A stretch of DNA of 64,000 nucleotides, taken from the NCBI RefSeq assembly GCF_022267515.1, contig NZ_JAKFGB010000009.1:372001-436000 (forward strand), read 5' to 3'. The translations under genes and the position numbers were made by a program. Source of the DNA: Rubinisphaera margarita (GTDB lineage Bacteria; Planctomycetota; Planctomycetia; Planctomycetales; Planctomycetaceae). This document shows, in pieces, positions 53,101 through 60,931 of the stretch. The stretch's first letter is position 1. Every line of letters starts with the position of its first letter. A model generated the notes under the pieces. The model ran no database searches and was not told the origin of the DNA. It saw only the letters and a list, made by a program, of their open reading frames with translations.

Positions 53101-53234
53101 AGCAGATGGCACCAGAAGACAGCGGTGACCGCAATCAGAAGAGCCGCGAAGAAGCTTCTGCTTCTGCAGCTGATGCGGGAAATCGCCCGGAAACGGACGG
53201 ATTTGGATTGTAGAGGACTCGTTTTGGCGTCCAT
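50190..53234 (-). CDS. membrane protein with spermidine synthase-like domain
   Basis: The 1014-residue protein has around ten to twelve hydrophobic segments in residues 25-385. A Rossmann-type domain (about 480-650) follows: DVLLLGLEGGLALETAL resembles the aminopropyltransferase SAM-binding loop, NVQCCDANSRLW fits the acidic ribose-binding strand and YDVIIESPHH the active-site strand, but the usual DSSDP sequence is altered. The last 360 residues are helical and of unknown family. Such membrane-fused synthase-like proteins occur in planctomycetes and related phyla; with the altered catalytic loop, polyamine synthesis is not assured. No speD is nearby. Confidence 0.85.
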   Translation of the reverse strand: MDAKTSPLQSKSVRFRAISRISCRSRSFFAALLIAVTAVFWCHLLITTWGFGSIVGLGGAVGLLIATALPGIDRTWSRSVAAGTLTLLTALSPTWWPAWHSASMTLVSATSGTVAVGLLHALLLAVLCYAARCSLIPARKSGAGTSTLLGLTAGLALGGIALPVALPTYWTAAIASCLLLTMHLATSNRSALFATRAKKRPQSVRSESLWVTASLAIILGLLIPTAFRYLAQLQPESTFLFYCSITALLFGAFVSARFFRNASLIRLAAVIVVLYAAFPLWIRAYLVISATISIVPLAMLTRALAIHILLMPVGILAGRVLISCTSSGCSPLSRLLPTAAFLVAFAIAPKVLTVTGLPVLMLACCGGLVLLATRLEPVSFNWSGLRERRGVFKRVGFGAAGAAAAAMPWLYDPALSARTLFSTNSFIAWHNGTGLDELAGLDDSRLMKIEETPDGTLSYWKHQGTHVQIRMNGIPQGRISLNDEVVPQPTGTLLSAVLPLSFHPAPRDVLLLGLEGGLALETALEFPVINVQCCDANSRLWSEMKEGLLAPAMDVATADDRVRFSTTAGYHGDRKYDVIIESPHHSASYRAAHEFNEIHYQEMSQLLSENGIYCQRFVFTDYGPGVLASLAKTLQRSFGYMTAFDTAPGELLFVAARNKENVLAEGLIDRISAPQVQRSLARVGWDWSIAMNLARFELEDLDDARDFGPASVFRGTEAFGRYAEMMRWADKWNEVRNLLAAKPRRLMNHYAGDKAVDDILRRLSDVAAREQVLENHPDEFWVYRKSVKKRLQDNPRSIIEPVKGEGLQQKMHPEDRRRIAYFESLGKATQETPCTLSSLTAVEDFEAPYDPLISHFMHAEIAKLYQRCEPAQPDRELRHWLHAVHFGGRKERSVRGIHRSLELLNGDVNLPDEERYDQMNALLEVLKVRWQMRRGKTDISQPVLLIDLQDSIEACQQSLTTMGDLASRTSIDETEFESRKKHIERTLTRYLRSYRTEMLAKSSRPVLPPRAAAK

Positions 53235-53496
53235 GCCACCCCTCGCGAAGCGTCGTTGTCGTACGTGTCCCGGGCCCCTCCCGGACGCTTTCCGTCGGAG
53301 TTCTAGACGATTTCCCGGTTACAGGGCAAGACGTGCTGAGCGGAACTGCTTTGCAGCCAACGCTCTGGACACATTTCGCCCGGGCGGCGGATTCGTCCGG
53401 TGGATTTGGAAATAGGTCTGAAAATGCATAGAATCAGGGACATCTTTGCCTTGGTAAGGTCCTTCCGAATCACTTGATGCATGACGGGAACTCTAC

Positions 53497-54609
53497 GTGA
53501 CTGACGCAACCCTCGCCCCGGAACTTGCAGATCGGGCCAAGCAGGCCCGTGAAGCACTCGACAAGCAGGTTGTCGAGATCGTTCAACTTCACTTCCATCC
53601 CGAGCAGGGAGCTCCGTTCTGGCTGGAGAAGGCCAAGACTTATGACTTCGATCCGCTCAAGGATGTGAACTGTTTTGACGACCTGAAGAAGTTCCCGCTC
53701 TTCGAAGACGACTGGCTTCGTGGCGGCCCGGTGCGTCGCTTCCTGCCACAGAAATGGTACGACAAGCCGACTTACGTCTTCGAGACCGGCGGCACGACCG
53801 GGATTCCGAAGAGCCGCTGCGTCGTCGACGACTTCCGCATCGACTACGAGCAGTTCAGCCACACGCTGCCCGATGAGAGTTTCCCCAAGGGCGCCAACTG
53901 GATGATGCTCGGGCCCTCGGGGCCGCGGCGGCTCCGGCTCGCAGTCGAACATCTCTGCCAGTACCGCGGCGGGATCTGTTTCTGTGTCGACCTCGATCCC
54001 CGCTGGGTCGTTAAGGTGCTCAAGAAGGGAAAAATCGACGAAGCCAAGGATTACAGCGCCCACGTAATCGATCAGGCCATGACGATCCTCTCGGCTGGTC
54101 ACGAGATTCAGTGCATGTTCACCACGCCGAAGCTGCTCGAAGCGCTCGCTCTGCGACTGATGGACGAGGGCAGCAGTATTGCCGAAGCCGGTATCAAGGG
54201 CATCTTCTGCGGCGGGACCGAGTTCACGCAGCAGTGGTACCGCTTTGCCCGCGAGGAATTGCTCGGTCCTGATGTGTACATCACGCCGACCTACGGGAAT
54301 ACACTGATGGGCCTCGCCTGCGGCAAGCCGTTCGTTCCGGAAGACAACTTCAAGATTACTTATTATGCGCCACAACCCCGAGCCGTGGTTGAAGTCGTCG
54401 ACTTCGACAATCACGAACAGGTTGTCGGCTACGATGAAACCGGTCGCGTGAAGCTGTACACGCTCACGCAGGAATTGTTCATTCCGGGCTTCCTGGAGCG
54501 GGATGAAGGTGAACGCGAGCTGCCTCACGAGAAGTATCCGTGGGACGGCGTGAGCGGCGTGCGGCCCTATCACATCTTCGCCAAATCGACGACCGTCGGA
54601 GTGTACTAA
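53497..54609 (+). CDS. phenylacetate-CoA ligase-like AMP-forming enzyme
   Basis: The GTG at 53497 is preceded by GGGAA; an upstream ATG in this frame is blocked by a stop. The 370-residue protein has the adenylate-forming loop FETGGTTGIPKSR, a FCGGTEFTQQWYR segment and TPTYGNTLMG, as in PaaK-type ligases, and a late DFDNHEQVVGYDETGRVKLY. PaaK proteins have about 430 residues with a mobile C-terminal lysine domain; here that domain is shortened or absent. It probably activates a carboxylic acid as an acyl-adenylate; the acid and acceptor are unknown. A strong terminator follows, so it is monocistronic. Confidence 0.8.
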   Translation: MTDATLAPELADRAKQAREALDKQVVEIVQLHFHPEQGAPFWLEKAKTYDFDPLKDVNCFDDLKKFPLFEDDWLRGGPVRRFLPQKWYDKPTYVFETGGTTGIPKSRCVVDDFRIDYEQFSHTLPDESFPKGANWMMLGPSGPRRLRLAVEHLCQYRGGICFCVDLDPRWVVKVLKKGKIDEAKDYSAHVIDQAMTILSAGHEIQCMFTTPKLLEALALRLMDEGSSIAEAGIKGIFCGGTEFTQQWYRFAREELLGPDVYITPTYGNTLMGLACGKPFVPEDNFKITYYAPQPRAVVEVVDFDNHEQVVGYDETGRVKLYTLTQELFIPGFLERDEGERELPHEKYPWDGVSGVRPYHIFAKSTTVGVY

Positions 54610-54629
54610 ACTCAGTAAGTCGAGAAGTC

Positions 54630-54669
54630 AAAGGACGTTCCGGCAATTGGCCGGGGCGTCCTTTTTTTT
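54630..54669 (+). terminator. rho-independent terminator of the AMP-ligase gene
   Basis: AAAGGACG (54630-54637) pairs with CGTCCTTT (54657-54664), with an inner CCGGC/GCCGG stem, and is followed by a run of T to 54669. Confidence 0.9.
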
Positions 54670-54861
54670 ACGCGCATTCGGCAAAACCGATTTCTTCTGT
54701 TCAACCGCCCTGGGCGGAACTTTCGGGTTTGTCTACGCGAGTGGAGCAGGGAGCGTCGATGAATCAGAGGACAGGCCACGTGAAGTTTTTTCGTCCTGTT
54801 CCCGGTCTCAATGCTAGAAGCCCGCCCGATGGAAGTTCCTGGGGGTGGCAGGAAAACGACA

Positions 54862-55662
54862 ATGTCTCTACGCCGCTCGCGTTCGCTGCTTCTTGCCCTC
54901 CTGACCTTGATTCTGGCAGCTCCAGTTTCCGTCGTTCAGGCCGAGACGTACCACTTCATGACCGTGTTCGGGTCGCAGTGTCAGCCTCCGAAAGGAAAGT
55001 ACGTCCATTCGTTCGCCACGTTCGTCCGCGCGACCGGGTGCGGCGATGACTGGAGCAACTACGATCTGGAAGTGCACACGATCAGTTGGCTCCCGGCGAC
55101 GATGGACATCAAGCCCTGGAAGATGGTGCCGGAAGAGGGAGACAACTACTCGCTGAAACAGACGCTCTGCTGGGCGTGGGAAAACGGGGCCGACGTGAAG
55201 AAGTGGGGGCCGTATCAGATCTCGTGCGACACGTATCAGCGTGCGGTTCATCGCATTGGCATCATGAACAAAGATCTGCTGTCGTATCAGGCGATCGATC
55301 CGGTCTATCTCACTGAAATCAGCAACTGCATTCACGCGATTTCGGGGGTCGATCCTTACGATGGACGGACCCGTTATCCGCTTGTACGAGTCGGCTATTC
55401 AGCCAGTGAACATATTGCTGAAGTTTTCCTTGAAAATGGCCTGATTCTCGACGTGGAGGCCAACCATTGCTGGCTCGACCGCCGCATGGGGCTGACTGGC
55501 CTGCCGATTGAAACCGGCCAGCTGGAAGCTCCTCTGATGCAGGCCGGAATCGGTCGCACTCCGCGGGCGGCCTCCGAGGTTCAATTCCCCGAAGTTCGCG
55601 TGCCGGTCTGCCCTGATTTCGTGGTTCCAGCGGGTTGCCGTCACTGCCTGGGACTCCGCTGA
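54862..55662 (+). CDS. hypothetical secreted protein with nine cysteines
   Basis: The ATG at 54862, with AGGAAAA upstream, gives 266 residues and a signal peptide (residues 9-28, VQA cleavage). The mature part has nine cysteines, including a C-terminal GCRHC, and several aromatic clusters such as HFMTVFG and CWAWENG. I recognise no family. The second half contains two regular segments (YPLVRVGYSAS and LEVDVEANHCW-like) of beta character. It could be an extracellular or envelope disulfide-bonded protein. It is followed, after a 350-base leader, by the YTV gene on the same strand. Confidence 0.75.
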   Translation: MSLRRSRSLLLALLTLILAAPVSVVQAETYHFMTVFGSQCQPPKGKYVHSFATFVRATGCGDDWSNYDLEVHTISWLPATMDIKPWKMVPEEGDNYSLKQTLCWAWENGADVKKWGPYQISCDTYQRAVHRIGIMNKDLLSYQAIDPVYLTEISNCIHAISGVDPYDGRTRYPLVRVGYSASEHIAEVFLENGLILDVEANHCWLDRRMGLTGLPIETGQLEAPLMQAGIGRTPRAASEVQFPEVRVPVCPDFVVPAGCRHCLGLR

Positions 55663-56012
55663 TCGGCAAAGGTTCACTCCAATCGCGATCGCCTGGATGC
55701 CTTCGGGTTTTCTCCGGGCGATGCTCCACTTTTGCGTCTCGATATCGACGTCTCCCCAACGGTCGCATCAGTGGTTGCTGATTCGTCTCTTTCGCGCAAT
55801 CTGATCATCCCTTCTGTTCGCTTCGTGCAACGTTAGAAGTCCGCTAAATTAGCGTGCTTCTCCATTTTTCCTGTTGCACCCCGCCTGTTGATGATGGATT
55901 ATCCATCTCAGGTTGTTTGTGTTTCCCAGTTTACTGCTGATGTGCTGCTCGACTCAGTGGGAATACGCAATCACAGGCCGGTTTATAGATTCTTGAGAGG
56001 GGAGAACAGAAG
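55663..56012. other. leader region upstream of the YTV gene
   Basis: The 350 bases between the secreted-protein gene and the YTV gene contain a 15-base palindrome at 55893-55907 and the strong GAGAGGGGAGAA ribosome site of the YTV gene. AT-rich stretches around 55840-55930 may hold its promoter; no clear hexamer pair is seen. Confidence 0.4.
55893..55907. promoter_or_regulatory. palindrome upstream of the YTV gene
   Basis: GATGGAT-T-ATCCATC is a perfect 7-base inverted repeat with a single central base, 106 bases before the YTV start codon. It could be a regulator site; no binding protein is suggested. Confidence 0.3.
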
Positions 56013-57383
56013 ATGGGTAGTCAGTTAAAGGCATCGCTGCTGCGGTACCTGGCAATGGCATGTCTGGTGGCAGTTGCTACTCCAGCGATGGCAGGACATT
56101 GCAACACGTGTGCGTCTCATTGCGCGAAGGCATGCGAGAGTTGCTGCGACGATGCCTGCAAGGGCGGAGCCTGCGAGTACGAGATCGTCGAAAAGACGGT
56201 CATGAAGCCGCGTTGGGTCACGGAAACAAAGACCATTCACGTCACTGAGTATGCAGAAGAAGAGCGCGAGAAGACCTACACGGTCCGCAAGATGGTTCCG
56301 AAGACGGAAACCCGGACTCGCGAAGTCTCGTACACGGAGTGGGCCGAAGAAGAACGCGAAAAGACCTACACCGTTTACGAAACTGAAAAGGAAGAAAAGG
56401 AAGTCGAGTACGAAGTCATGGTTCCTCGTGACGTCGTCAAGACGGGAACCCGTACCGTCATGAAAGAAGAACGGGAAGACGTCGAGAAGACGTACACCGT
56501 TCGCGTTCCTCACGAAGTGACCAAGACCGGCACCCGCAAGGTGATGAAGCCGGTTTGGGTTGAAGTCGAGAAGGAATACACGCGGATGGTTCCGGTCGAA
56601 GAAGTTCGCACCGGTAGCCGTTGCGTCTACGACGTCGTCAAAGAAGAGAAGACCCGCCTGGTCACGATCAATCGTGGACACTGGGAATGCGTGACCGAAG
56701 AATGCGGTTGTGCGGGCGATCAGAAGGCCGAAGCTCCCTGCAAGTCCTGCTGTGCACCCTGCAACTCCTGCTGCAACAGCGTCTGCTCGAAGTGCTGCGG
56801 TAAGGGTTCGATCACCAAGCGATGCTGGGTTCCGGAAATCGAAGAGAAGGAAGTCAGCTACACCGTTTGCAAGCGAGTTCCTCGCCACGAAGAGTACGAG
56901 TACACCGTGACCGTCTGCAAGCCGGAAACCTTCACCAAGACGGTTAAAGTTTGCAAGTGGGAATGCGTCGAAGAAGAGTACGAGTACTGCGTCACCGAGT
57001 GGAAAGAAGAAGAAAAGACCAAGATGGTCACAGTCGTGAACTGTGTTCCGGTTGAAGAAGAATTCGAGTACACCGTGACCGAATGCGTTCCGGAAACTCG
57101 CACCAAGACCGTGGTCTGCTGCAAGAAGGTTCCCGTCGAAAAGACCAAGACCTACACCGTGAAGGTCCCGGTCGAAAAGACTCGCACCGAAGAATACGAC
57201 GTCACCGTTCGTGAGTGCGTCGAAGAAGAAGTGACCAAGGCCTACACCGTTTGCGTGCCGGTCAAGGTTGAAAAAGAAGTTGAAGTGAAGGTCTGCCGGA
57301 TGGTTGAAGAAACCGTCGAGTGCAAGGTCTACAACAATGGCAACCGCTGCGGTCATTCGAACTGCCGCAAGTGCTGCAACTAG
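56013..57383 (+). CDS. YTV-domain cysteine-rich surface protein
   Basis: The 456-residue protein has a signal peptide (residues 8-27, AMA cleavage), then two Cys-rich stretches (about 30-55 and 240-270, with CCxxC and CxxC groups) and many copies of an EKTYTV-type unit of 20-40 residues, such as REKTYTVRKMVPKTETRT and KTKTYTVKVPVEKTRT. This is the YTV repeat of the planctomycete cell-surface protein family. The composition is extremely rich in Glu, Lys, Thr, Val and Tyr, with strand-like alternation. Such proteins are thought to form a disulfide-stabilised proteinaceous cell wall; cross-linking here is inferred. Strong ribosome site and a terminator at 57485-57526. Confidence 0.92.
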   Translation: MGSQLKASLLRYLAMACLVAVATPAMAGHCNTCASHCAKACESCCDDACKGGACEYEIVEKTVMKPRWVTETKTIHVTEYAEEEREKTYTVRKMVPKTETRTREVSYTEWAEEEREKTYTVYETEKEEKEVEYEVMVPRDVVKTGTRTVMKEEREDVEKTYTVRVPHEVTKTGTRKVMKPVWVEVEKEYTRMVPVEEVRTGSRCVYDVVKEEKTRLVTINRGHWECVTEECGCAGDQKAEAPCKSCCAPCNSCCNSVCSKCCGKGSITKRCWVPEIEEKEVSYTVCKRVPRHEEYEYTVTVCKPETFTKTVKVCKWECVEEEYEYCVTEWKEEEKTKMVTVVNCVPVEEEFEYTVTECVPETRTKTVVCCKKVPVEKTKTYTVKVPVEKTRTEEYDVTVRECVEEEVTKAYTVCVPVKVEKEVEVKVCRMVEETVECKVYNNGNRCGHSNCRKCCN

Positions 57384-57484
57384 TTGACTGAGTGAAGAGC
57401 GAGTAGCAGTAGTCTCCCTGCTCCCGACCGACTGAGCCGCTTCCTGGTGGCTCGGTCATCGGGGATCAGGAGTCTGCAATCAGC

Positions 57485-57526
57485 AAAAAACCCGCAGGCG
57501 ACTTCAGGTCACCGGCGGGTTTTCTT
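57485..57526. terminator. bidirectional terminator between YTV and esterase genes
   Basis: AAAACCCGC (57487-57495) pairs with GCGGGTTTT (57515-57523) and is flanked by A and T runs on both sides. It lies between the convergent YTV and esterase genes. Confidence 0.85.
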
Positions 57527-57561
57527 TTGCGCGTCGCGTCCGTGCAATAAGCGATTCCGCT

Positions 57562-58446
57562 TCAGTCGATCCAGCTGTTGCTCCGCATCCAGTTTTCCGC
57601 CAGTGTGGACCAGGCGTTTGTGGCCGGAATCGAGCGGCCCAGTCCTACGCCATGGCGACCCGCCTGGAAGATGTGCAATTCGCCGGGGACTTTGTGTTCG
57701 ATCATCGCCTGATAGAACAGCACACTGTTGAGCGGTGGGACCGCTGTGTCTTCGAACGTGTGAAACAGGAACGTCGGAGGTGTTTTGTCGGTCACCTGAA
57801 GTTCGTTCGACATCAGTTCGACGAGATCCTCCGGGGGATCGGAACCGAGCAGGTTTTTGCGCGATCCGCCATGCGTCGTCGGTGTCTTCATCGTAATGAC
57901 CGGATAACAGAGAATGCCAAAATCGGGCCGGCAACTCTGCTGGTCGACTGGATCGCTGGCTTCGGAATTTCCTTCGTCGAAATGCGTGACCGCGGTCGAA
58001 GCCAGATGGCCGCCGGCGGAGAAGCCGAGCACGCCCACCTTGTTCGGATCGATTCCGTACTCTTTGGCATTGGCCCGCACGTGCCGAATCGCCCGCTGCA
58101 CGTCGTGCATGGGAACCGGATGCTGATAGGGCGCGAGCCGGTACTTGAGGACGAATGCGGTCACGCGATTCGAGTTGAGCCATCCTGCGATCTCGGCTCC
58201 CTCATGCCCCATGGCGTGTCCACCGTACCCGCCGCCCGGGCAGACAATGACGGCACACTTCTTGTCGAATCGCACTGACGGTTGGTAGACAGTGACCGTG
58301 GGACGATCAGCCGGCTCATCGCCTTTGGCCGCCGGAGCACCGTCCGGCCAAAGTTCCACTGTCGTCGGTGTGACGAGGTCTTCGGCACGAATCAGCCCTG
58401 CCGGCAGAATCAGCAGCGTGAGTAGAAATGCGAGCAACGTTTTCAT
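57562..58446 (-). CDS. secreted alpha/beta hydrolase (carboxylesterase-like)
   Basis: The ATG at 58446, with GGAAGGAAA before it, gives 294 residues and a signal peptide (residues 3-20, IRA cleavage). The HGGG-equivalent oxyanion loop is CPGGGYGGHAMGHEG, the nucleophile elbow is GFSAGGHLAST, and DTAVPPLNS and GRHGVGLG supply the Asp and His regions. It is an esterase or xylan acetylesterase type enzyme of the BD-FAE/axeA-like group, probably periplasmic. Near sulfatase and other degradation genes it may act on algal polysaccharides, but no substrate can be fixed. Confidence 0.92.
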   Translation of the reverse strand: MKTLLAFLLTLLILPAGLIRAEDLVTPTTVELWPDGAPAAKGDEPADRPTVTVYQPSVRFDKKCAVIVCPGGGYGGHAMGHEGAEIAGWLNSNRVTAFVLKYRLAPYQHPVPMHDVQRAIRHVRANAKEYGIDPNKVGVLGFSAGGHLASTAVTHFDEGNSEASDPVDQQSCRPDFGILCYPVITMKTPTTHGGSRKNLLGSDPPEDLVELMSNELQVTDKTPPTFLFHTFEDTAVPPLNSVLFYQAMIEHKVPGELHIFQAGRHGVGLGRSIPATNAWSTLAENWMRSNSWID

Positions 58447-58594
58447 TGAAGTTTCCTTCCCAGAGTTGTCGGAACGGGTTTGATTCGCTCGTGATATCAG
58501 CGCACGTTGAAATTCACAAGCGGGTTCGATAGACGTCGCGATTCGACCTTGAACGTGAATCGCGACACCCCCGTCACGACACCGCGACAGTCGT

Positions 58595-59488
58595 CTATAC
58601 GGGGCGGAGCAGGCCTGAGGCCGAGAGTTCGTTGCGGCAGACCTGTTCGAGGCCGTCTTCGGCGGTGAGGGCAACGAACGAAGCATGAGCACGCCGCGTG
58701 GCAATCATCAGGCCTTCGCGCAGGCGGTTGAGTCGTTCTTTGTAAGTCTGAATCGCGGACTGTGATACGATCATGTCGGCATGATGCAGCGATTCGATGT
58801 CGATCAGGCGGCGACCGCCAGTTGATTGCGGGTTCCATTCCCAATCGGCCAGGACCTGAATCAACCACAGCGCACTGGCTCGCGTCGCCAGACGCTTGAC
58901 GAGTTGATCGGGATCGTGCGGGAAAAGAAAGTCGCTGATGACGATGCGAATCGACTGCGGCTTGAGCGTGAGTGCACTCTGGTTGAGCAGCTCAGACAGC
59001 GATTCCGTGCCGTCGAACGAGAACCGGCGGGCTTTGCCCAGCGAATTCAGATCGAGCCGCAACGGAGGATATACGGAGTTCAGCAGGTGAATCGCAGGAG
59101 CGCCGCCGAGACGGCCGGTCAGCTGCGCCAACAGGCTGGTCAACTGCAGCGCCAACTGCTGTTTGACGCCGTTCTGCGTTGTCATCGAAATCGAGCCGTC
59201 GACGATGATCTCGGTGCGCGGGCTGATCTCTTCTCGGAACAGTCGGACCATCAAGGCATCGGAGCGGGCGTAGGCGCCCCAGTCGACGTGCCGCAGATCG
59301 TCGCCGGGCACGTACTCACGGTATTCCTGAAACTCAAGCGAGCTTCCGGTGCCGCGGCCGAGCAGTTCGCCGGTTCGTCCCGCGGTCGGCAGTCGGGGCA
59401 GGCCGAGTTGATAGCGCGAAATTGCCTGCTGGACGACCGGGTCATTCAGCACATCGGTCTGCGGGGGCGGTGGAACTGGCTCAGCCAT
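58595..59488 (-). CDS. DUF58 domain-containing protein
   Basis: The 297-residue protein has the DUF58 signature GSSLEFQEYREYVPGDDLRHVDWGAYARSD and a vWA-like MIDAS start in IIVDGSISMT. The later SDFLFP strand fits the same fold. DUF58 proteins are usually encoded beside MoxR ATPases and other vWA proteins and are thought to act in chaperone-like maturation complexes; no moxR lies in this window, so it is an orphan or its partner is distant. No membrane segment is visible. Confidence 0.92.
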   Translation of the reverse strand: MAEPVPPPPQTDVLNDPVVQQAISRYQLGLPRLPTAGRTGELLGRGTGSSLEFQEYREYVPGDDLRHVDWGAYARSDALMVRLFREEISPRTEIIVDGSISMTTQNGVKQQLALQLTSLLAQLTGRLGGAPAIHLLNSVYPPLRLDLNSLGKARRFSFDGTESLSELLNQSALTLKPQSIRIVISDFLFPHDPDQLVKRLATRASALWLIQVLADWEWNPQSTGGRRLIDIESLHHADMIVSQSAIQTYKERLNRLREGLMIATRRAHASFVALTAEDGLEQVCRNELSASGLLRPV

Positions 59489-59511
59489 GGCGTCCGACCC
59501 TCAAGGGGGAC

Positions 59512-59548
59512 AAAAGAAAAACACCCGCTGGAACGAACCAGCGGGTGT
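59512..59548 (-). terminator. rho-independent terminator of the DUF1080 gene
   Basis: ACACCCGCTGG (59521-59531) pairs with CCAGCGGGTGT (59538-59548); on the minus strand the stem is followed by TTTTCTTTTG. It starts 10 bases after the stop at 59558. Confidence 0.88.
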
Positions 59549-59557
59549 TGCCTTCAT

Positions 59558-60229
59558 TTAGTCGATTGTGCGGATGCGAATGTTCCGCCAGGAGACTTCA
59601 TAAGGGCCAGTGCCCTTCTTGATGCCGTGAACCTGCAGACCGATGAAACCGGAAGGATGCGTTTCATAGATCGCTTCGTCGGTCAGGTCGGAGACCATGT
59701 TGCCGTTGATCCACGTCTTGATGTTCGGTCCATTGGCGACGATGCGGAAGCTGTTCCACTCGCCATCCTTCATGTGCTTGTGAGGAATCAGCTGATCTTT
59801 GGGAGTCAGCCAGCCGCGTCCGGTCGCTTCGCCATAGACGTAACCGGCTTCGGCTCCTTTCTCGCCACTGGCTTCGATTTCGACCTGAGGGCCATACACG
59901 CGGCCGAACTTCTCGTCGTTGCCCTTTGGCTCCTTGGTCTTGGAACGGATCTGGACTCCGGAGTTCAGTTGGTCAGCCACTTTGACTTCAAATTCCAGCT
60001 CGAAGTTACCGTAGTCTTTCGGAGTACACAGGAAGGAGTTCGGGCTGCCTTCATTGGTCTTGCCGACGATGGCGCCCTCTTCGACGCGGTAGGTCGCGGT
60101 GCCGTTCTTCTGAATCCAGCCATCGATCGACTTACCGTCGAACAGCGACTTCCACTCGCCAGCTGCGGCAGTTGAGACCGACAGGGCGAGAGCCAGAACG
60201 GGAATCAAACAGATACGTATCGAGGTCAT
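59558..60229 (-). CDS. DUF1080 (3-keto-disaccharide hydrolase-like) secreted protein
   Basis: The 223-residue protein has a signal peptide (residues 5-22, AAA cleavage) and a concanavalin-like domain: SLFDGKSIDGW, FELEFEVKVADQLNSGVQIR, then WNSFRIVANGPNIKTWING and GFIGLQVHG. These are the standard DUF1080 blocks; some members hydrolyse 3-keto-disaccharides, most are uncharacterised. The family is strongly expanded in planctomycetes. It probably works on plant or algal sugars outside the inner membrane. The start ATG has a good hydrophobic signal directly after it. Confidence 0.93.
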   Translation of the reverse strand: MTSIRICLIPVLALALSVSTAAAGEWKSLFDGKSIDGWIQKNGTATYRVEEGAIVGKTNEGSPNSFLCTPKDYGNFELEFEVKVADQLNSGVQIRSKTKEPKGNDEKFGRVYGPQVEIEASGEKGAEAGYVYGEATGRGWLTPKDQLIPHKHMKDGEWNSFRIVANGPNIKTWINGNMVSDLTDEAIYETHPSGFIGLQVHGIKKGTGPYEVSWRNIRIRTID

Positions 60230-60413
60230 GCAAAGTTCCTTGAGGTGAGATCAACAGGGATGCAGCGCCGCTTCATGAGGGCGTCATCGGAATGGCAGTT
60301 CTACCCGGCCGCAGTCATCGCGCCGGCAATTCATATCGATGATCCGTTATAGGCAGATTGGGAGATGGAAATCAATCCAGTGGCCGCCGGGCGGACACGA
60401 CGAATCTATTGAG

Positions 60414-60581
60414 CGGATGGCTCAGACGCGTGCGTCTGAGTGGCAAAGCCACAAGAGGTCGCTAACCGGCGGTTTTCGTGTTTACAGCCAGAGCTTGATT
60501 TGAGACTTCGAAACAGATCCCACGCTGCACCGCTTCTTCCTGTGACTTCGTCACCCAGACGTGCACGTCTGGGCCATCCCT
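60414..60581. repeat. element with structured inverted ends, CAGACG-type
   Basis: Arms at 60414-60459 and 60536-60581 are inverted and similar over about 44 bases. Each contains two nested hairpins: CAGACG(CGTG or TGCA)CGTCTG, then GTGGC-AAA-GCCAC or GTGAC-GAA-GTCAC. Compensating base changes keep both stems paired, which suggests selection for structure. Confidence 0.65.
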
Positions 60582-60673
60582 GATACGACGTTGATTCCGC
60601 TGTCACGGTTTCCGGTTACAGACAGGAATCAGTAGATGGCAGTTTCGGGAATTCTCTGCAGACGAAGACCTTA

Positions 60674-60854
60674 GGGGTGGCCCTGATCGCTGTGCTATCA
60701 GGGCGGCGCGGCGGTCGGAAGATGCAACTGCCGCATGCCTCAACGTGCTCCCTTTCGCCTGTTTTTCGGGTGACAATCCTGTCTCTTGATTCGACGTCCA
60801 ATTCCACTTCGCCAACGGCTGCGCCGCCCCGAAAGAATCTTTCGGGGCCACCCC
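60674..60854. repeat. element with structured inverted ends, GGGGTGGCCC-type
   Basis: Arms at 60674-60709 and 60821-60854 share GGGGTGGCCC and GGGCGGCGC in inverted orientation. Each arm has its own stem: CCCTGAT...ATCAGGG on the left and CCCCGAAAG...CTTTCGGGG on the right. The loop sequences differ while pairing is kept. Confidence 0.65.
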
Positions 60855-60931
60855 CTTTCGGTAACTCAGGAGTATGTCCGACAATGTTGGCCACTGCAGA
60901 GGAGTGCCAGTGTGTGAATGTGACGGCTGGC

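Larger units (their letters stand above)
60230..60931. other. 702-base gene-free region carrying two structured repeat elements
   Basis: The region between the DUF1080 gene and argB holds the inverted-repeat pairs at 60414-60581 and 60674-60854. Frames that cross it have no start with a ribosome site and no family match. The first 100 bases should contain the DUF1080 promoter; none is obvious. Confidence 0.5.

Noticed and set aside
53470..54573. 367-codon frame opposite the AMP-ligase gene
   Set aside because: Shadow frame; the plus strand has the GGTTGIPKS loop and a terminator.
56025..57356. 443-codon open frame antisense to the YTV gene
   Set aside because: It is Phe/Asn/Asp-rich mirror coding caused by the repetitive Glu/Lys/Thr codons of the YTV gene; there is no signal peptide, ribosome site or family match.
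58826..60175. 449-codon frame across DUF58 and DUF1080 on the opposite strand
   Set aside because: It crosses two real genes and their terminator; composition typical of a shadow.
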